From positions 1-44,854 of the forward strand of contig JAFUFH010000062.1 of NCBI GenBank assembly GCA_017470005.1: a stretch of DNA of 44,854 nt. The letters run 5' to 3'. The position numbers and the translations under genes are program-made. Source of the stretch: Bacilli bacterium. GTDB lineage: Bacteria; Bacillota_I; Bacilli_A; RFN20; CAG-288. Of the stretch, positions 33,908 through 42,113 are shown piece by piece (the first letter of the stretch is position 1; each line of letters starts with the position of its first letter). The notes under the pieces are model-generated. The model saw only the letters and a program-made list of their open reading frames with translations. It searched no databases and was not told the origin of the DNA.

Positions 33908-35659
33908 TTACTCGAGTCCCATGATTCCCTTGAGCTCATCAGACATCGCTTTGGCGATCTCTGCAGCTTCTTCATCCTTGTGACCAGGAACTTCAATGTA
34001 GAATTTGACTTTGGGTTCTGTTCCGGAAGGACGGATGCAAAGGAAGGATTCATCTTCGAAATCGAAGCGTAAGCAGTTGGTGGTATCAATATCAGGAAGA
34101 TCCATATCTTTGGTTTCGTTGTTAGCGAAGTCGATGATCTTTCTTTCTTGATAGTCAGAGAGAGTCTTGACTTGTTTGCCTGCTAAAGTGGAGAAAGGAT
34201 TATTTCTGATCTTGGTAATCTCTTCATTCATTCTCTCTAAGGAGCCAGCTCCACGGAAATAGATATTGACCTGGGTATCAAAGTAATGACCGGTTCTCTT
34301 ATCTAAATCTCTCAAGGCCATATCTAAGGTCTTACCTTGTCTTAAATAATATTCGCACATATCGGCGATAGCGACGATGGATTGGAGAGAATCTTTATCG
34401 CGAACAAAGTCTGCTAACAAATAGCCGTAGCTTTCTTCATAACCGAAGAGATATTTATCTCCTTCTTCCACCATTCTATCCGCCATGTTACCGATGTATT
34501 TGAAACCGGTAGCGGTGGTTCTGACTTTGATGTTGTATAAAGAGGCAGCTTTTGCACCTTGAGCACCAGTGACAAAGGTGTTGCAGATACAACCGTTGGA
34601 AGGAAGTTCGTTTCTTCTCTTGAGGGTTCCTAAGACATAGTCAATCAAAAGAGCGCCAGTCTGGTTACCGGTGAAGCGTTGAATCTCTCCCTTGGAGTTG
34701 ATGAAGGCGATACCCATTCTATCCGCATCGGGGTCAGTGGCCATGATGAGGTTGAATTTGCCACCTTCTTCATTGAGTTTCTTGATGTGATCAAAAGCGG
34801 CGAGGTAGGCTTCTTCACTTTCCGGGTTCGGGTTAGGGGTTCCTGTGAAATCAGGATCGAAGAAATCTTGTCCAGGGACAGTGGAGACTTCATATCCCGC
34901 TTCTCTTAAGGCTTGAGGACCAACCTTGACATCGCATCCGCATTCGGGAGTGAAGACAATCTTGGTCAATCTTTCTCCTTCAAAGATGTCTTTGTATAAA
35001 GAAGTGGAGACTTCTTTGGTGACATATTCGTTATCATAATCATCGTTGTCATCTAAGAAGGTGACACTTCCTCTCTCTTCTTCCGGAAGAGGCTCATAAG
35101 AGACCGTGAGTTCATCCGGAAGCTCATCGATTGTGGCGATCAAGCCATCGATGATTTCATAGACAGCTTGGCAGCCTTTCTCATCATAGACTTTATAGCC
35201 ATTGTATTCTTTGGGGTTATGAGATGCAGTGAGCATCAAACCACCGACACAATGAAAATGACGGACGGTATAAGAAAGTTCTGGAGTAGGATGAGGATCT
35301 CTGAAGGTGTAGACCTTGAATCCTAATTCGGTCAATACTTGACTAGAGATATCACGGAATTCTTTGGAGAAGTGACGGTTATCAAAGGAGATAGCAAAAC
35401 CTCTTTCTGCGCAAGCTTCTTTTCCGTATTTTTTTAACAAGAAGAGAGCGACACCGATGGTTGCTTTTCTGACCGTGAGAAGATTCAATCTTGCAGAACC
35501 AGGGCCTAAGAGAGCTCTCATGCCTGCGGTTCCAAAATGTAAGTCAGAACCAAACATTTCCTTCTTTGTATCTTCGTCGGCGTTGGTGATAAAATCCTTA
35601 TCTTCTTGAGAAACTAAAGGGGAATCTAACCAACTTTGCATCTTCGTCAAGTAATCCAT
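33908..35659 (-). CDS. pgcA: Alpha-phosphoglucomutase / phosphomannomutase
   Basis: A 583-aa protein, typical for the PgcA branch. It interconverts glucose-6-P and glucose-1-P for UDP-glucose and cell envelope polymers. Motifs: GTAGMRALLGPGSARLN, the active-site serine loop LMLTASHNPKEYNGYKVY, metal loop ATDPDADRMGIAF, sugar-binding FGYEESYGYL, and phosphate-binding CIRPSGTEPKVKFYIEV. AAAGGAG lies 9 nt before the ATG. Confidence 0.95.
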   Translation of the reverse strand: MDYLTKMQSWLDSPLVSQEDKDFITNADEDTKKEMFGSDLHFGTAGMRALLGPGSARLNLLTVRKATIGVALFLLKKYGKEACAERGFAISFDNRHFSKEFRDISSQVLTELGFKVYTFRDPHPTPELSYTVRHFHCVGGLMLTASHNPKEYNGYKVYDEKGCQAVYEIIDGLIATIDELPDELTVSYEPLPEEERGSVTFLDDNDDYDNEYVTKEVSTSLYKDIFEGERLTKIVFTPECGCDVKVGPQALREAGYEVSTVPGQDFFDPDFTGTPNPNPESEEAYLAAFDHIKKLNEEGGKFNLIMATDPDADRMGIAFINSKGEIQRFTGNQTGALLIDYVLGTLKRRNELPSNGCICNTFVTGAQGAKAASLYNIKVRTTATGFKYIGNMADRMVEEGDKYLFGYEESYGYLLADFVRDKDSLQSIVAIADMCEYYLRQGKTLDMALRDLDKRTGHYFDTQVNIYFRGAGSLERMNEEITKIRNNPFSTLAGKQVKTLSDYQERKIIDFANNETKDMDLPDIDTTNCLRFDFEDESFLCIRPSGTEPKVKFYIEVPGHKDEEAAEIAKAMSDELKGIMGLE

Positions 35660-35698
35660 AGTAATTGCTCCTTTTTGATTCGTTGAGTACTATCTAAC

Positions 35699-35727
35699 AT
35701 TATAAATACTTTTTTTCTTTTTGAAAA
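35699..35727 (-). promoter_or_regulatory. Candidate promoter of pgcA
   Basis: TTTTCA (complement of 35722-35727), 17-bp spacer, TATAAT (complement of 35699-35704). Confidence 0.55.
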
Positions 35728-35760
35728 GAACTCTAATCATTATTCTCTGCTAATGTATAT

Positions 35761-36507
35761 TTATATATCCTCAGAAATCTTCTCGCTGTTCTCTCTTCTC
35801 TTCTCTAGGAATTCATCAAGATTATTTTTGGCTTTTTCTACTTCTTCACAAAGGTGAAGGTAACGGATGATTCCTTCTTTTTCTTTGGAATATAAAGAGT
35901 AAGCTTTCAAGAGAGGAGAGTGGGAAAGATAAGAGCCTAAAGCGATCAAATCTTTCTCCTTCTTGCAAAGGAAATAAGTGAGATTATATAAATCGGGATA
36001 TTCTTTCCCTCTGAAGTAAATGCTCTTCTTTTTAGAGAGATAATAGGCCATGTGGAAATAAGCGTAAGGGATATCTTCTCCCCCCTCTTTTTCAATGGAA
36101 GAGACGGTTTCAAACATCTCTTTGTGAGAAGAGGCAAAGAAGGTAGTTTTCATGTGATCGGAGAGTAGGTCATAACGGATGATTTGAACTAAGACAGAAT
36201 CGACATTTGGAGAGGTTAATAGCATTTTCTCTCCGATCTCTTGATACGTCTCAAAACACATCCCTTTCAAGCGGAAAGACATGAAGGGATTGAGAACCTC
36301 ACCCGCCTTGAAGACAAAGACATCATCGCTTAAAGAGAGAAGAGAGAGCATCTGTAATCTCTCATATTTGGCTTCATCTTGTTCTTTGATGAAATCTAAC
36401 ACTTCTCCATCGCGGAGCTCTTTGGCATAGAAGTCGCTGTCTAAATATAAATCCTTAGCGAGAGAGAAGATGTCCTGATAAGTTTTATCTTTGTGTGTAT
36501 AGGTCAT
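35761..36507 (-). CDS. Unknown soluble helical protein
   Basis: 248 aa from the ATG that overlaps the upstream TGA (ATGA), with GGAGGA 6 nt before it; the frame is open to 36570. It begins MTYTHKDKTYQDIFSLAKDL and contains LNPFMSFRLKGMCFETYQEI. It is all-helical and charged with no membrane segment. I do not recognise a named family. It is the last gene of an operon with a pseudouridine synthase and two membrane proteins; a cytoplasmic partner of the membrane proteins is plausible. Confidence 0.6.
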   Translation of the reverse strand: MTYTHKDKTYQDIFSLAKDLYLDSDFYAKELRDGEVLDFIKEQDEAKYERLQMLSLLSLSDDVFVFKAGEVLNPFMSFRLKGMCFETYQEIGEKMLLTSPNVDSVLVQIIRYDLLSDHMKTTFFASSHKEMFETVSSIEKEGGEDIPYAYFHMAYYLSKKKSIYFRGKEYPDLYNLTYFLCKKEKDLIALGSYLSHSPLLKAYSLYSKEKEGIIRYLHLCEEVEKAKNNLDEFLEKRRENSEKISEDI

Positions 36508-37580
36508 ATTCTTCCTCCGAACGCTTTGGAGATGATGAAGACAGATAAAGAAATGATGAGGACAATCCAAGCGATGGTACCAAAGACATAGGTGAGAGCT
36601 TGCAAGATTCGATACGACTTTCTCTCTTTCAAAGAAGAGACATTGATCACTTCTTTAAAGTCGATATAAGAGGAGGAAAGCTTAGAGAAATCTTTGATGT
36701 CATCTTTCAAGATGATTTTGGTATTGATTGCCCCACAAATATAGTCATATAAATCTCTCTTCTTGTTTAAAATATCATCGTAAACTTGCTGTTGATATCT
36801 CTTTAAGAATCTTCTTGCGTACATGAAGGGCTCCGAGATTCTCGCTTTATGGATGTGGAAGAGAGAATAGATCACATCAAATAAGAGAATGGAGATGGGA
36901 AGCATGAAGACGGTATAGGAAGTGACATATTGAGGTTGAGGATCATAATAAGAAGCGTAATAGAAAGGATTGTCGATGACTAACATGAAAAAGAAGATGA
37001 CTTGCATGACCACAAAAGAGAAGATACCCAAAAGAGTAGAGAACAATTCTTGAGAGTTCTTTTCATTCTCTTTGGCAAACGCTCTCTTTTGAACGGTTTG
37101 AATCGAGATAGAAACTAAATTGTTCATATCGCCTAAGAAATCATCTAGTTTACGATCTACGAGCTCTTTCTTATCCTCTAGGCTGACGGTATCATCTAAG
37201 ATGATTTGATTGAGAGGAACTTCTCTTCCTTTAAAATCAAACATGAGCTCTCCGATAGAAGTGACTTCACTGTTATAGTTGGGATCGATGGCTAATGGGT
37301 TTAAATAAAATTCTGGGAAGGAGTGTAGGGCAAGATATTCGATCTTGGTCTCTAACACAAAAGCTTCACTGAGCGTCTTAGGCTCAATCTTCATATTCTC
37401 GTATTGATTGACGATATCTTGGGCGATGGTAGAGAGATGCTTCTTGGCTTGTAAGACATTCAAAGAGAGCACCTGATAGGCGTCACTTTGAAGAATGGTA
37501 GTTCGATAAGCAAAGGCGTAAGCGGAGCAATCCCAGCCTCCGGTTTCCGCTAATAGGTAAAACTTCAGTTGTCCATCCAT
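36504..37580 (-). CDS. Membrane protein with long cytoplasmic parts, unknown
   Basis: A 358-aa protein. The first ~180 residues are soluble and charged, starting MDGQLKFYLLAETGGWDCSA. Then come hydrophobic helices at about 182-204 and 220-243, a charged stretch of ~75 residues, and a C-terminal helix (about 326-350). It starts one base after the preceding gene and ends overlapping the next by 4 bp, so all three are surely co-translated. No motif is recognised. Confidence 0.6.
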   Translation of the reverse strand: MDGQLKFYLLAETGGWDCSAYAFAYRTTILQSDAYQVLSLNVLQAKKHLSTIAQDIVNQYENMKIEPKTLSEAFVLETKIEYLALHSFPEFYLNPLAIDPNYNSEVTSIGELMFDFKGREVPLNQIILDDTVSLEDKKELVDRKLDDFLGDMNNLVSISIQTVQKRAFAKENEKNSQELFSTLLGIFSFVVMQVIFFFMLVIDNPFYYASYYDPQPQYVTSYTVFMLPISILLFDVIYSLFHIHKARISEPFMYARRFLKRYQQQVYDDILNKKRDLYDYICGAINTKIILKDDIKDFSKLSSSYIDFKEVINVSSLKERKSYRILQALTYVFGTIAWIVLIISLSVFIISKAFGGRI

Positions 37581-37581
37581 A

Positions 37582-38097
37582 TCATCTACCTATCCTATAA
37601 ATCATATTCATCAAAGGAGAAAGGAAGCCATCTCCAAAGGGGAAGAGAATTCGAATATCAACCAAGAAAAAGAATAAGATACCGTAGGTCAAGACGAAGA
37701 AGAGAAGAGCATCAAAGACTTTTCTGATGGTGGAAATCGGTTTTTGAATCGCGGGGTTTTGACCGATGAAAAGAAGTTTGACCACGATGTAAGAAAGAAT
37801 ATAAACCAAGATATAAGAATAAAGATAAAAGAAGTTGCAAGAGAGATGGACCATCTCCGCTTGACTCAGCTCTACACGATTGGCATATAAAAAGGCGGAG
37901 AAGACAAAGAAAGTGTTACCGATCCTCTCTTGTAATTGTAGTGAAGGAAAGAAGAGATTCAAAAGATACAAAACAAGGATAGGAGCGGCGGCAAGAGTCG
38001 CGCAGATGGTATAGAATCGAGTCTTGTTGCGAGGTAAGAAGATGGGGAGAAAAAGAAGCAGAGGCAACAAGAGAATGAGAATCAAAGAAAGTGTCAT
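37582..38097 (-). CDS. Polytopic membrane protein, unknown
   Basis: A 171-aa protein with about five transmembrane segments and very few charged residues. The N-terminus (MTLSLILILLLPLLLFLPIF) is a long hydrophobic helix. It starts one base after the RluA-family gene and is followed one base later by the next gene. Family not recognised. Confidence 0.6.
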   Translation of the reverse strand: MTLSLILILLLPLLLFLPIFLPRNKTRFYTICATLAAAPILVLYLLNLFFPSLQLQERIGNTFFVFSAFLYANRVELSQAEMVHLSCNFFYLYSYILVYILSYIVVKLLFIGQNPAIQKPISTIRKVFDALLFFVLTYGILFFFLVDIRILFPFGDGFLSPLMNMIYRIGR

Positions 38098-38098
38098 A

Positions 38099-39070
38099 TC
38101 ACCATTTGCTCACGGATGCTAAAATCTGCTTTTCTTTCTCCGGCAAAGGGGAGATAAATTCTTTTCCAGAAAGATAGGATAGTTTTCCATCAATCTCTTT
38201 GAATTTAAAATAAGAAGCGTGTAAGAATTGGTTCTTTAAACCATACATTTTTTCAAAGGTGTCGTTGATTTTAAAATCGCCGTATTTGCTGTCTCCGACA
38301 ATAGGATGACCAATCGCAGCAAAATGAACACGGAGTTGATGAGTTCTACCCGTGAGAAGCTCGGCTTCCACTAAGGAGAATCCTCCTTGGTATGCTTTGA
38401 TTCTTTTATAGCGAGTTAAGGCGGGTTTGGCTCCTTTTTCTACAGGAGCTACTTTGACCATTTTCTTTTCGCTATCTTTTAAAAGAGCAAATTTGATCTC
38501 TCCTTGTTCGGGTGTGATTCCTCTAACAAGAAGGGTGTAATGTTTTTCAATCTGTGTTCTTGTACGGAACAATTCTAACAATTGTTGCAAGGTAGGAAGA
38601 TTCTTACCAAAGATGACGATACCTGTCGTGTTCCTATCTAAACGGTGAGCGGGAGAAGGAACAAAAGTAGCCAAAGAGGAAGGATCCCATTCCTTCTTGT
38701 CTTTCAAATAATTTAAAACCATGTTTTGAAGGGTGATTCTTTTCTCTCCTTCTCCTTCATGGACGATCAATCCTTTTGGTTTATCGATGACTAAGATATT
38801 TTCGTCCTCATATAAAATGGGGAAGTCTGCTTTCACAGGCCTTAAAAGAGCATCCTTATGGAACTGTTCTAATAATGCTTCTTTGATATAAATATCTACG
38901 ACATCATTCTCGTGAAGAATGTAATCAATTTTGACTCTTTTTCCATTCACTTTGACATCCTTTTGTCGAAACATTTTGTAAATGAAAGATAGAGGAGCAT
39001 CATTGAGGATGCGCTTTAAGAATTTGTCAATACGCTGATTTTCGTCATTGGAAGTAATTGTGACTATCAT
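38099..39070 (-). CDS. RluA-family pseudouridine synthase (RluD/RluC type)
   Basis: A 323-aa protein with an N-terminal S4 RNA-binding domain (QRIDKFLKRIL...QKDVKVNGKRVKIDY) and a catalytic domain with the RluA motif PAHRLDRNTTG, catalytic Asp145. It converts uridines to pseudouridine, most likely in 23S rRNA; RluC and RluD cannot be separated here. TGRTHQLRVHFAAIGHPIVG is also conserved. It has no Shine-Dalgarno sequence, and an extended -10 promoter lies 8 nt before the ATG. It leads an operon with three unknown genes. Confidence 0.93.
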   Translation of the reverse strand: MIVTITSNDENQRIDKFLKRILNDAPLSFIYKMFRQKDVKVNGKRVKIDYILHENDVVDIYIKEALLEQFHKDALLRPVKADFPILYEDENILVIDKPKGLIVHEGEGEKRITLQNMVLNYLKDKKEWDPSSLATFVPSPAHRLDRNTTGIVIFGKNLPTLQQLLELFRTRTQIEKHYTLLVRGITPEQGEIKFALLKDSEKKMVKVAPVEKGAKPALTRYKRIKAYQGGFSLVEAELLTGRTHQLRVHFAAIGHPIVGDSKYGDFKINDTFEKMYGLKNQFLHASYFKFKEIDGKLSYLSGKEFISPLPEKEKQILASVSKW

Positions 39071-39078
39071 AATAAAAA

Positions 39079-39087
39079 ATTATATCA
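39079..39087 (-). promoter_or_regulatory. Extended -10 promoter, leaderless pseudouridine synthase mRNA
   Basis: TGATATAAT on the minus strand; 8 nt separate the -10 box from the ATG, so transcription should begin at or beside the start codon. Confidence 0.55.
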
Positions 39088-39126
39088 TTTATTTCTTTTA
39101 TATTTGAGCAAACAATGAAAAAAACC

Positions 39127-39154
39127 TTGACAATCTAAGGAAATCCCTTAAAAT
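39127..39154 (+). promoter_or_regulatory. Promoter of tRNA-Ser
   Basis: A perfect TTGACA (39127-39132), a 16-bp spacer and TAAAAT (39149-39154), about 29 bp before the mature tRNA. Confidence 0.7.
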
Positions 39155-39182
39155 ATATCTTGCTACTTTTGTAGCGAGAATT

Positions 39183-39273
39183 GGAGCGATACTCAAGAGG
39201 CTGAAGAGGTGGGCTTGGAAAGCTCATAGACGGGTAGAACCGTGCGAGAGTTCAAATCTCTCTCGCTCCGCCA
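39183..39273 (+). tRNA. tRNA-Ser, anticodon GGA
   Basis: 91 nt with encoded CCA. Acceptor arm GGAGCGA pairs with TCGCTCC (39263-39269). The anticodon loop TTGGAAA puts GGA at 39217-39219, reading UCC and UCU. The long variable arm (around GACGGGTAGAACCGTG) is typical of class II serine tRNAs, and the T arm GAGAGTTCAAATCTCTC is intact. Confidence 0.96.
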
Positions 39274-39288
39274 TCTTCGATTGTCAAG

Positions 39289-39316
39289 ACACGTACGTAA
39301 AAATACGTGTTTTTTA
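39289..39316 (+). terminator. Terminator of tRNA-Ser
   Basis: ACACGTA (39289-39295) pairs with TACGTGT (39304-39310), followed by a T-run. Confidence 0.88.
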
Positions 39317-39361
39317 TTACTTTTTTGAAGATTTTTAACATATTTACTATTTCTAGGACAC

Positions 39362-39445
39362 CTGGTTGAGAGTCATATAGGGTTACTCTTTAAACCCCTT
39401 ATAAAAACTGGACAGACACGAGGGTTAAACCCTCTTAACCAGTTT
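39362..39445. repeat. Tandem inverted repeats downstream of tRNA-Ser
   Basis: AAACTGG (39405-39411) and CCAGTTT (39439-39445) enclose the perfect odd palindrome GAGGGTTAAACCCTC (39420-39434). Just before it AGGGTT and AAACCC (39379-39396) form a second repeat with the same core. CTGGTT at 39362 can also pair with AACCAG at 39437. Possibly a protein-binding or recombination site; function unknown. Confidence 0.5.
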
Positions 39446-39450
39446 GAAAC

Positions 39451-39477
39451 AAAAAAGATGATGCATTTTGCATCACC
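39451..39477 (-). terminator. Terminator of the HTH/BRO cluster
   Basis: GATGATGCA (39457-39465) pairs with TGCATCACC (39469-39477) except at one position. Six Ts follow on the minus strand. Confidence 0.8.
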
Positions 39478-39481
39478 CTTT

Positions 39482-40042
39482 TCATTGATTAACTGAAGTC
39501 TTTTTTATGCTTTCGGGATTAATTATTTCGTTAGCTGAATCTAACAAATCCCCGATATCCATAAACAACTGTTCCACTTTAAGAAGCTCTCTCTCAAATA
39601 TAAATATTTGTTTCCTTAGTTCTTTATTCAATATAGGATACGAATCATCATCTAGGTCATCATCTTCATTAATATATTCTGGGGTGGCTTGTTTTGATAC
39701 AATCACCTCATCTTCATTAATTATTATTGCTCTATTTCTAACTTCATAAGGAAGCAAGACATTGATAAGCCATGGTACAAAATCACCCAAAACTTTGTTT
39801 TTTGCATAAAACAACATTCTAAGAACATTTTTAACACTAACAAAGGATGGGCTTGTTTTTAAATTTCCTCGATATATTTCTTTATCGTCCAAATATCTTT
39901 TTGTTTCATGAGGATTGCCAATCCCTATAGCGTGTCCAATATCTAGGAGAGAATAGTAAACCTCTCCATTAACAATCATAGTTCTTAATTTACCCTTGGG
40001 TTCTTTAGCGATAACGAATGGTTTAAAACTGGTATTTTCCAT
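39482..40042 (-). CDS. BRO-N domain protein (phage antirepressor-like)
   Basis: A 186-aa protein. Residues ~15-110 fit the Bro-N fold: KGKLRTMIVNGEVYYSLLDI, then GHAIGIGNPHETKRYLDD, VSVKNVLRMLFYA and FVPWLINVLLPYEVRN. These proteins bind DNA and are typical of phages and mobile elements as antirepressors. The C-terminal ~75 residues are acidic, then helical. It overlaps the upstream XRE gene by one base (TAATG). It is last in a four-gene cluster beside tRNA-Ser, so transfer is likely. Confidence 0.75.
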   Translation of the reverse strand: MENTSFKPFVIAKEPKGKLRTMIVNGEVYYSLLDIGHAIGIGNPHETKRYLDDKEIYRGNLKTSPSFVSVKNVLRMLFYAKNKVLGDFVPWLINVLLPYEVRNRAIIINEDEVIVSKQATPEYINEDDDLDDDSYPILNKELRKQIFIFERELLKVEQLFMDIGDLLDSANEIINPESIKKTSVNQ

Positions 40043-40524
40043 TAATCATCACCACCTTCCAAAAACACCGAGTCAACGATGGCTCTAATATCACCTATCT
40101 TTTGGTATAGTGACATAAGTTTATTAGCTGCTTTTGCGTGTTTTCTCTTAAGAGCCAAATTTAGCGCTTTTCCGGATGAGTCACTAAACAGATCTAATTT
40201 TTTTGAAGGAATTATTGTTTTAGGTTCAAAAGAATTGACTTCTGGTGTATCTATTTTAGGCAACCTGTATGGTCTAATATCCATTTGATATAGTTCGCTA
40301 AATTTCTTAGCTATTTCATCAGTTAAAGGAACCACTTTTCTTTCTATTTTTTTGACATGGCCAGGAGTAATACCTAGAAGCTCAGCAATATCTTCTATGC
40401 TCATACCGTTTTTTTCACGTATGCCTTTGAAGTCAAATAAATACGGATCTTCATTGACAGGTCCATCTGTTTGAGTTTCTGTATCATTTTCTTCATTAAA
40501 ACTTTCAAGTTCGTATTCTTCCAT
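40042..40524 (-). CDS. XRE-family helix-turn-helix protein
   Basis: 160 aa from the ATG with AAAGGTG 8 nt upstream; the frame is open to 40554. An acidic N-terminal stretch is followed by an XRE HTH at about 33-80 (LFDFKGIREKNGMSIEDIAE then LLGITPGHVKKIERK). The C-terminal half is basic and helical. It probably represses its own operon; an inverted repeat around the operon promoter is a candidate operator. It starts one base after the preceding gene. Confidence 0.8.
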   Translation of the reverse strand: MEEYELESFNEENDTETQTDGPVNEDPYLFDFKGIREKNGMSIEDIAELLGITPGHVKKIERKVVPLTDEIAKKFSELYQMDIRPYRLPKIDTPEVNSFEPKTIIPSKKLDLFSDSSGKALNLALKRKHAKAANKLMSLYQKIGDIRAIVDSVFLEGGDD

Positions 40525-40525
40525 A

Positions 40526-40864
40526 TTAGTCACCTTTAGTGAATAACAATTCATTATGTTCTACCTTATGTGCCTTTTTAAGGTCAAAATAAATGACATT
40601 CGCTTCCTCATAATAATGTCCAGGTATCCTATATCTATATTCATGATCCCAGCCTTCAATATCGAAGATTTTTCTTACTAAATTACATGAATATATCATC
40701 ATTCCTCTATTGGTCCTAAGTTTGTCATATTTGACCATTAAAGCTGCCTTATCTGTTTTAGCGCTTGGAAGGAAACTTATTTGATTGCTACTTTCATTAA
40801 CTAAAATAGTTACATATTCGGGATTACCTAATGTTTTTAAACTTTCAATAGATATTCTTACCAT
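40526..40864 (-). CDS. Small unknown protein of mobile-element type
   Basis: A 112-aa protein starting MVRISIESLKTLGNPEYVTI, followed by ILVNESSNQISFLPS. This resembles short beta-rich proteins with an LGxPEYVxIL start that I associate with mobile-element regions of Firmicutes; the association is memory-based and unproven. It overlaps the previous gene by 7 bp and is followed by the XRE gene after one base. Confidence 0.55.
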   Translation of the reverse strand: MVRISIESLKTLGNPEYVTILVNESSNQISFLPSAKTDKAALMVKYDKLRTNRGMMIYSCNLVRKIFDIEGWDHEYRYRIPGHYYEEANVIYFDLKKAHKVEHNELLFTKGD

Positions 40865-41139
40865 CCCATTTTTCTAATTCTAAGATATTCTCTTTTCCCA
40901 ATCGTCGTGTTTAAAGTAACTTCAACCCAATCATGATACTTCTCACATTTAGTGCATGGCGATGGCTTTTCGTTGAAATTATATTCAGGAACGCATTCGC
41001 TTCTATGTTTTAAAACTTCTTTAGAAATGGTGGTTGGATCTTTATCAATTGCTTTTGCTATTTCTTTTAATGATTCACCTTCTCTTATTCCCTTTTCAAT
41101 TCTTTCTCTCATTTCTTTTGTCATATGCTTTTGTTTCAT
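40858..41139 (-). CDS. Short HTH/zinc-knuckle protein, IS30-transposase N-terminus-like
   Basis: 93 aa from the ATG with AAAGGAGG 8 nt upstream; the frame is open to 41214. MTKEMRERIEKGIREGESLK followed by EIAKAIDKDPTTISKEVLKH matches the N-terminal helix-turn-helix of IS30-like transposases. SPCTKCEKYHDW provides a Cys pair. The DDE catalytic domain is absent. The clean ribosome site and tight coupling to the next gene suggest a stand-alone DNA-binding protein rather than a broken transposase. Confidence 0.6.
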   Translation of the reverse strand: MKQKHMTKEMRERIEKGIREGESLKEIAKAIDKDPTTISKEVLKHRSECVPEYNFNEKPSPCTKCEKYHDWVEVTLNTTIGKREYLRIRKMGW

Positions 41140-41197
41140 ATCTTTAGCCTCCTTTCGACGGAAGCATAGACATATAAAACATAGCATTTGTAAGAGA

Positions 41198-41238
41198 AAA
41201 TTCCGAACAAGCAAAGCTTAATTCTATAAACGGAATTT
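41198..41238. promoter_or_regulatory. Candidate operator of the HTH/BRO cluster
   Basis: AAATTCCG (41198-41205) and CGGAATTT (41231-41238) form a perfect 8-bp inverted repeat flanking the -10 box (41221-41226) and the predicted transcription start of the minus-strand cluster. A binding site for one of its HTH proteins is the simplest reading. Confidence 0.5.
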
Positions 41239-41248
41239 AGTTTTTCAA
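41221..41248 (-). promoter_or_regulatory. Promoter of the HTH/BRO cluster
   Basis: TTGAAA (complement of 41243-41248), 16-bp spacer, TAGAAT (complement of 41221-41226), five of six matches in each box. Confidence 0.6.
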
Positions 41249-41301
41249 GTTATATATTGTTTCTTTGCTCCCCGTTTAATTTAAAAGAACCCTTTTATTA
41301 T

Positions 41302-41309
41302 GCTATAAT
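41302..41309 (+). promoter_or_regulatory. Extended -10 box of the phosphatase gene
   Basis: TGCTATAAT ending at 41309, 17 bp before the ATG at 41327. The leader would be ~10 nt and holds no Shine-Dalgarno sequence. Confidence 0.45.
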
Positions 41310-41326
41310 TCTTTTGGATTATAATT

Positions 41327-42112
41327 ATGAGCCTCAAAGAAATGAAAAAATACGAATTATCATTCCAAAAAAATATCCGTGATTTAGGCGGTTTAGTGGG
41401 TCTCAATGGACGTAAGATTAAATATGGTCGTCTATATCGAGGCGGAGCTTTACATCACGTTAATGAAGAAGATGTTGAAATCATCAATTCTTTACATTTA
41501 ACTGATGTTATTGATTTTCGCGCGGATGATGAATTCGTCCATCGTCCAGATTATCCTTTTGAAGGTGTGACTTTTCATAATTTTCCTGTGATGAGAAAAA
41601 AGATGAATCAAGAAGCTCAAAAGCATGATGATGGTAATCTCTTATGGTTCATTGAAGGCAATAAATCTGGATTTGATCATTTGAGATTAACATACGTTGA
41701 AATGGTGGATGATCCAGCAGGTCAAGAAGCTTATCGTCGTTTCTTTGAATTATTATGTCAAGACCATAAAGTCTTTTATTTCCATTGTTCTCAAGGAAAA
41801 GATCGCGCTGGACTAGCTGCTTATCTCACTGAGACAATTTTAGGTGTCGATGAGAAAACAAAAAGAGAGGATTATCTATTAAGTAATGAAGCGATGGTGT
41901 CTCGCGCGGATATTTTGATTAGTTCCGTTGAGAATAAATTGTTCTTTACTCCTGAATATCGTCAATCTTTAATCGATGTTTTCTCCGCGAGGATTGAATA
42001 TTTAGATGAAGCTTTAAAAGTCATTGATGAAAAATATGGAGGCATTGATAATTACATCGAAAATATCCTTCATGTTGATGTTAAAAGAATGAGAGGACTT
42101 TATTTAGATTAA
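41327..42112 (+). CDS. Protein-tyrosine phosphatase family (Y_phosphatase3 type)
   Basis: A 261-aa protein. It has NIRDLGGL near residue 16, YGRLYRGGALHHV, DVIDFRADDE, and the P-loop HCSQGKDRAG with nucleophile Cys154 and Arg160. These match the bacterial tyrosine/lipid phosphatase family with the HCxxGKDRxG signature. It may act on phosphotyrosine, phosphoserine or phosphoinositides. There is no signal peptide, so it is cytoplasmic. The lipoprotein gene starts one base after its stop, so they are co-transcribed. Confidence 0.9.
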   Translation: MSLKEMKKYELSFQKNIRDLGGLVGLNGRKIKYGRLYRGGALHHVNEEDVEIINSLHLTDVIDFRADDEFVHRPDYPFEGVTFHNFPVMRKKMNQEAQKHDDGNLLWFIEGNKSGFDHLRLTYVEMVDDPAGQEAYRRFFELLCQDHKVFYFHCSQGKDRAGLAAYLTETILGVDEKTKREDYLLSNEAMVSRADILISSVENKLFFTPEYRQSLIDVFSARIEYLDEALKVIDEKYGGIDNYIENILHVDVKRMRGLYLD

Positions 42113-42113
42113 T

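Noticed and set aside
40858..41139. Call as an IS30 transposase.
   Set aside because: Only the N-terminal HTH-like part exists, with no DDE domain or IS ends, and the gene is neatly coupled to the next one; listed as an HTH protein instead.
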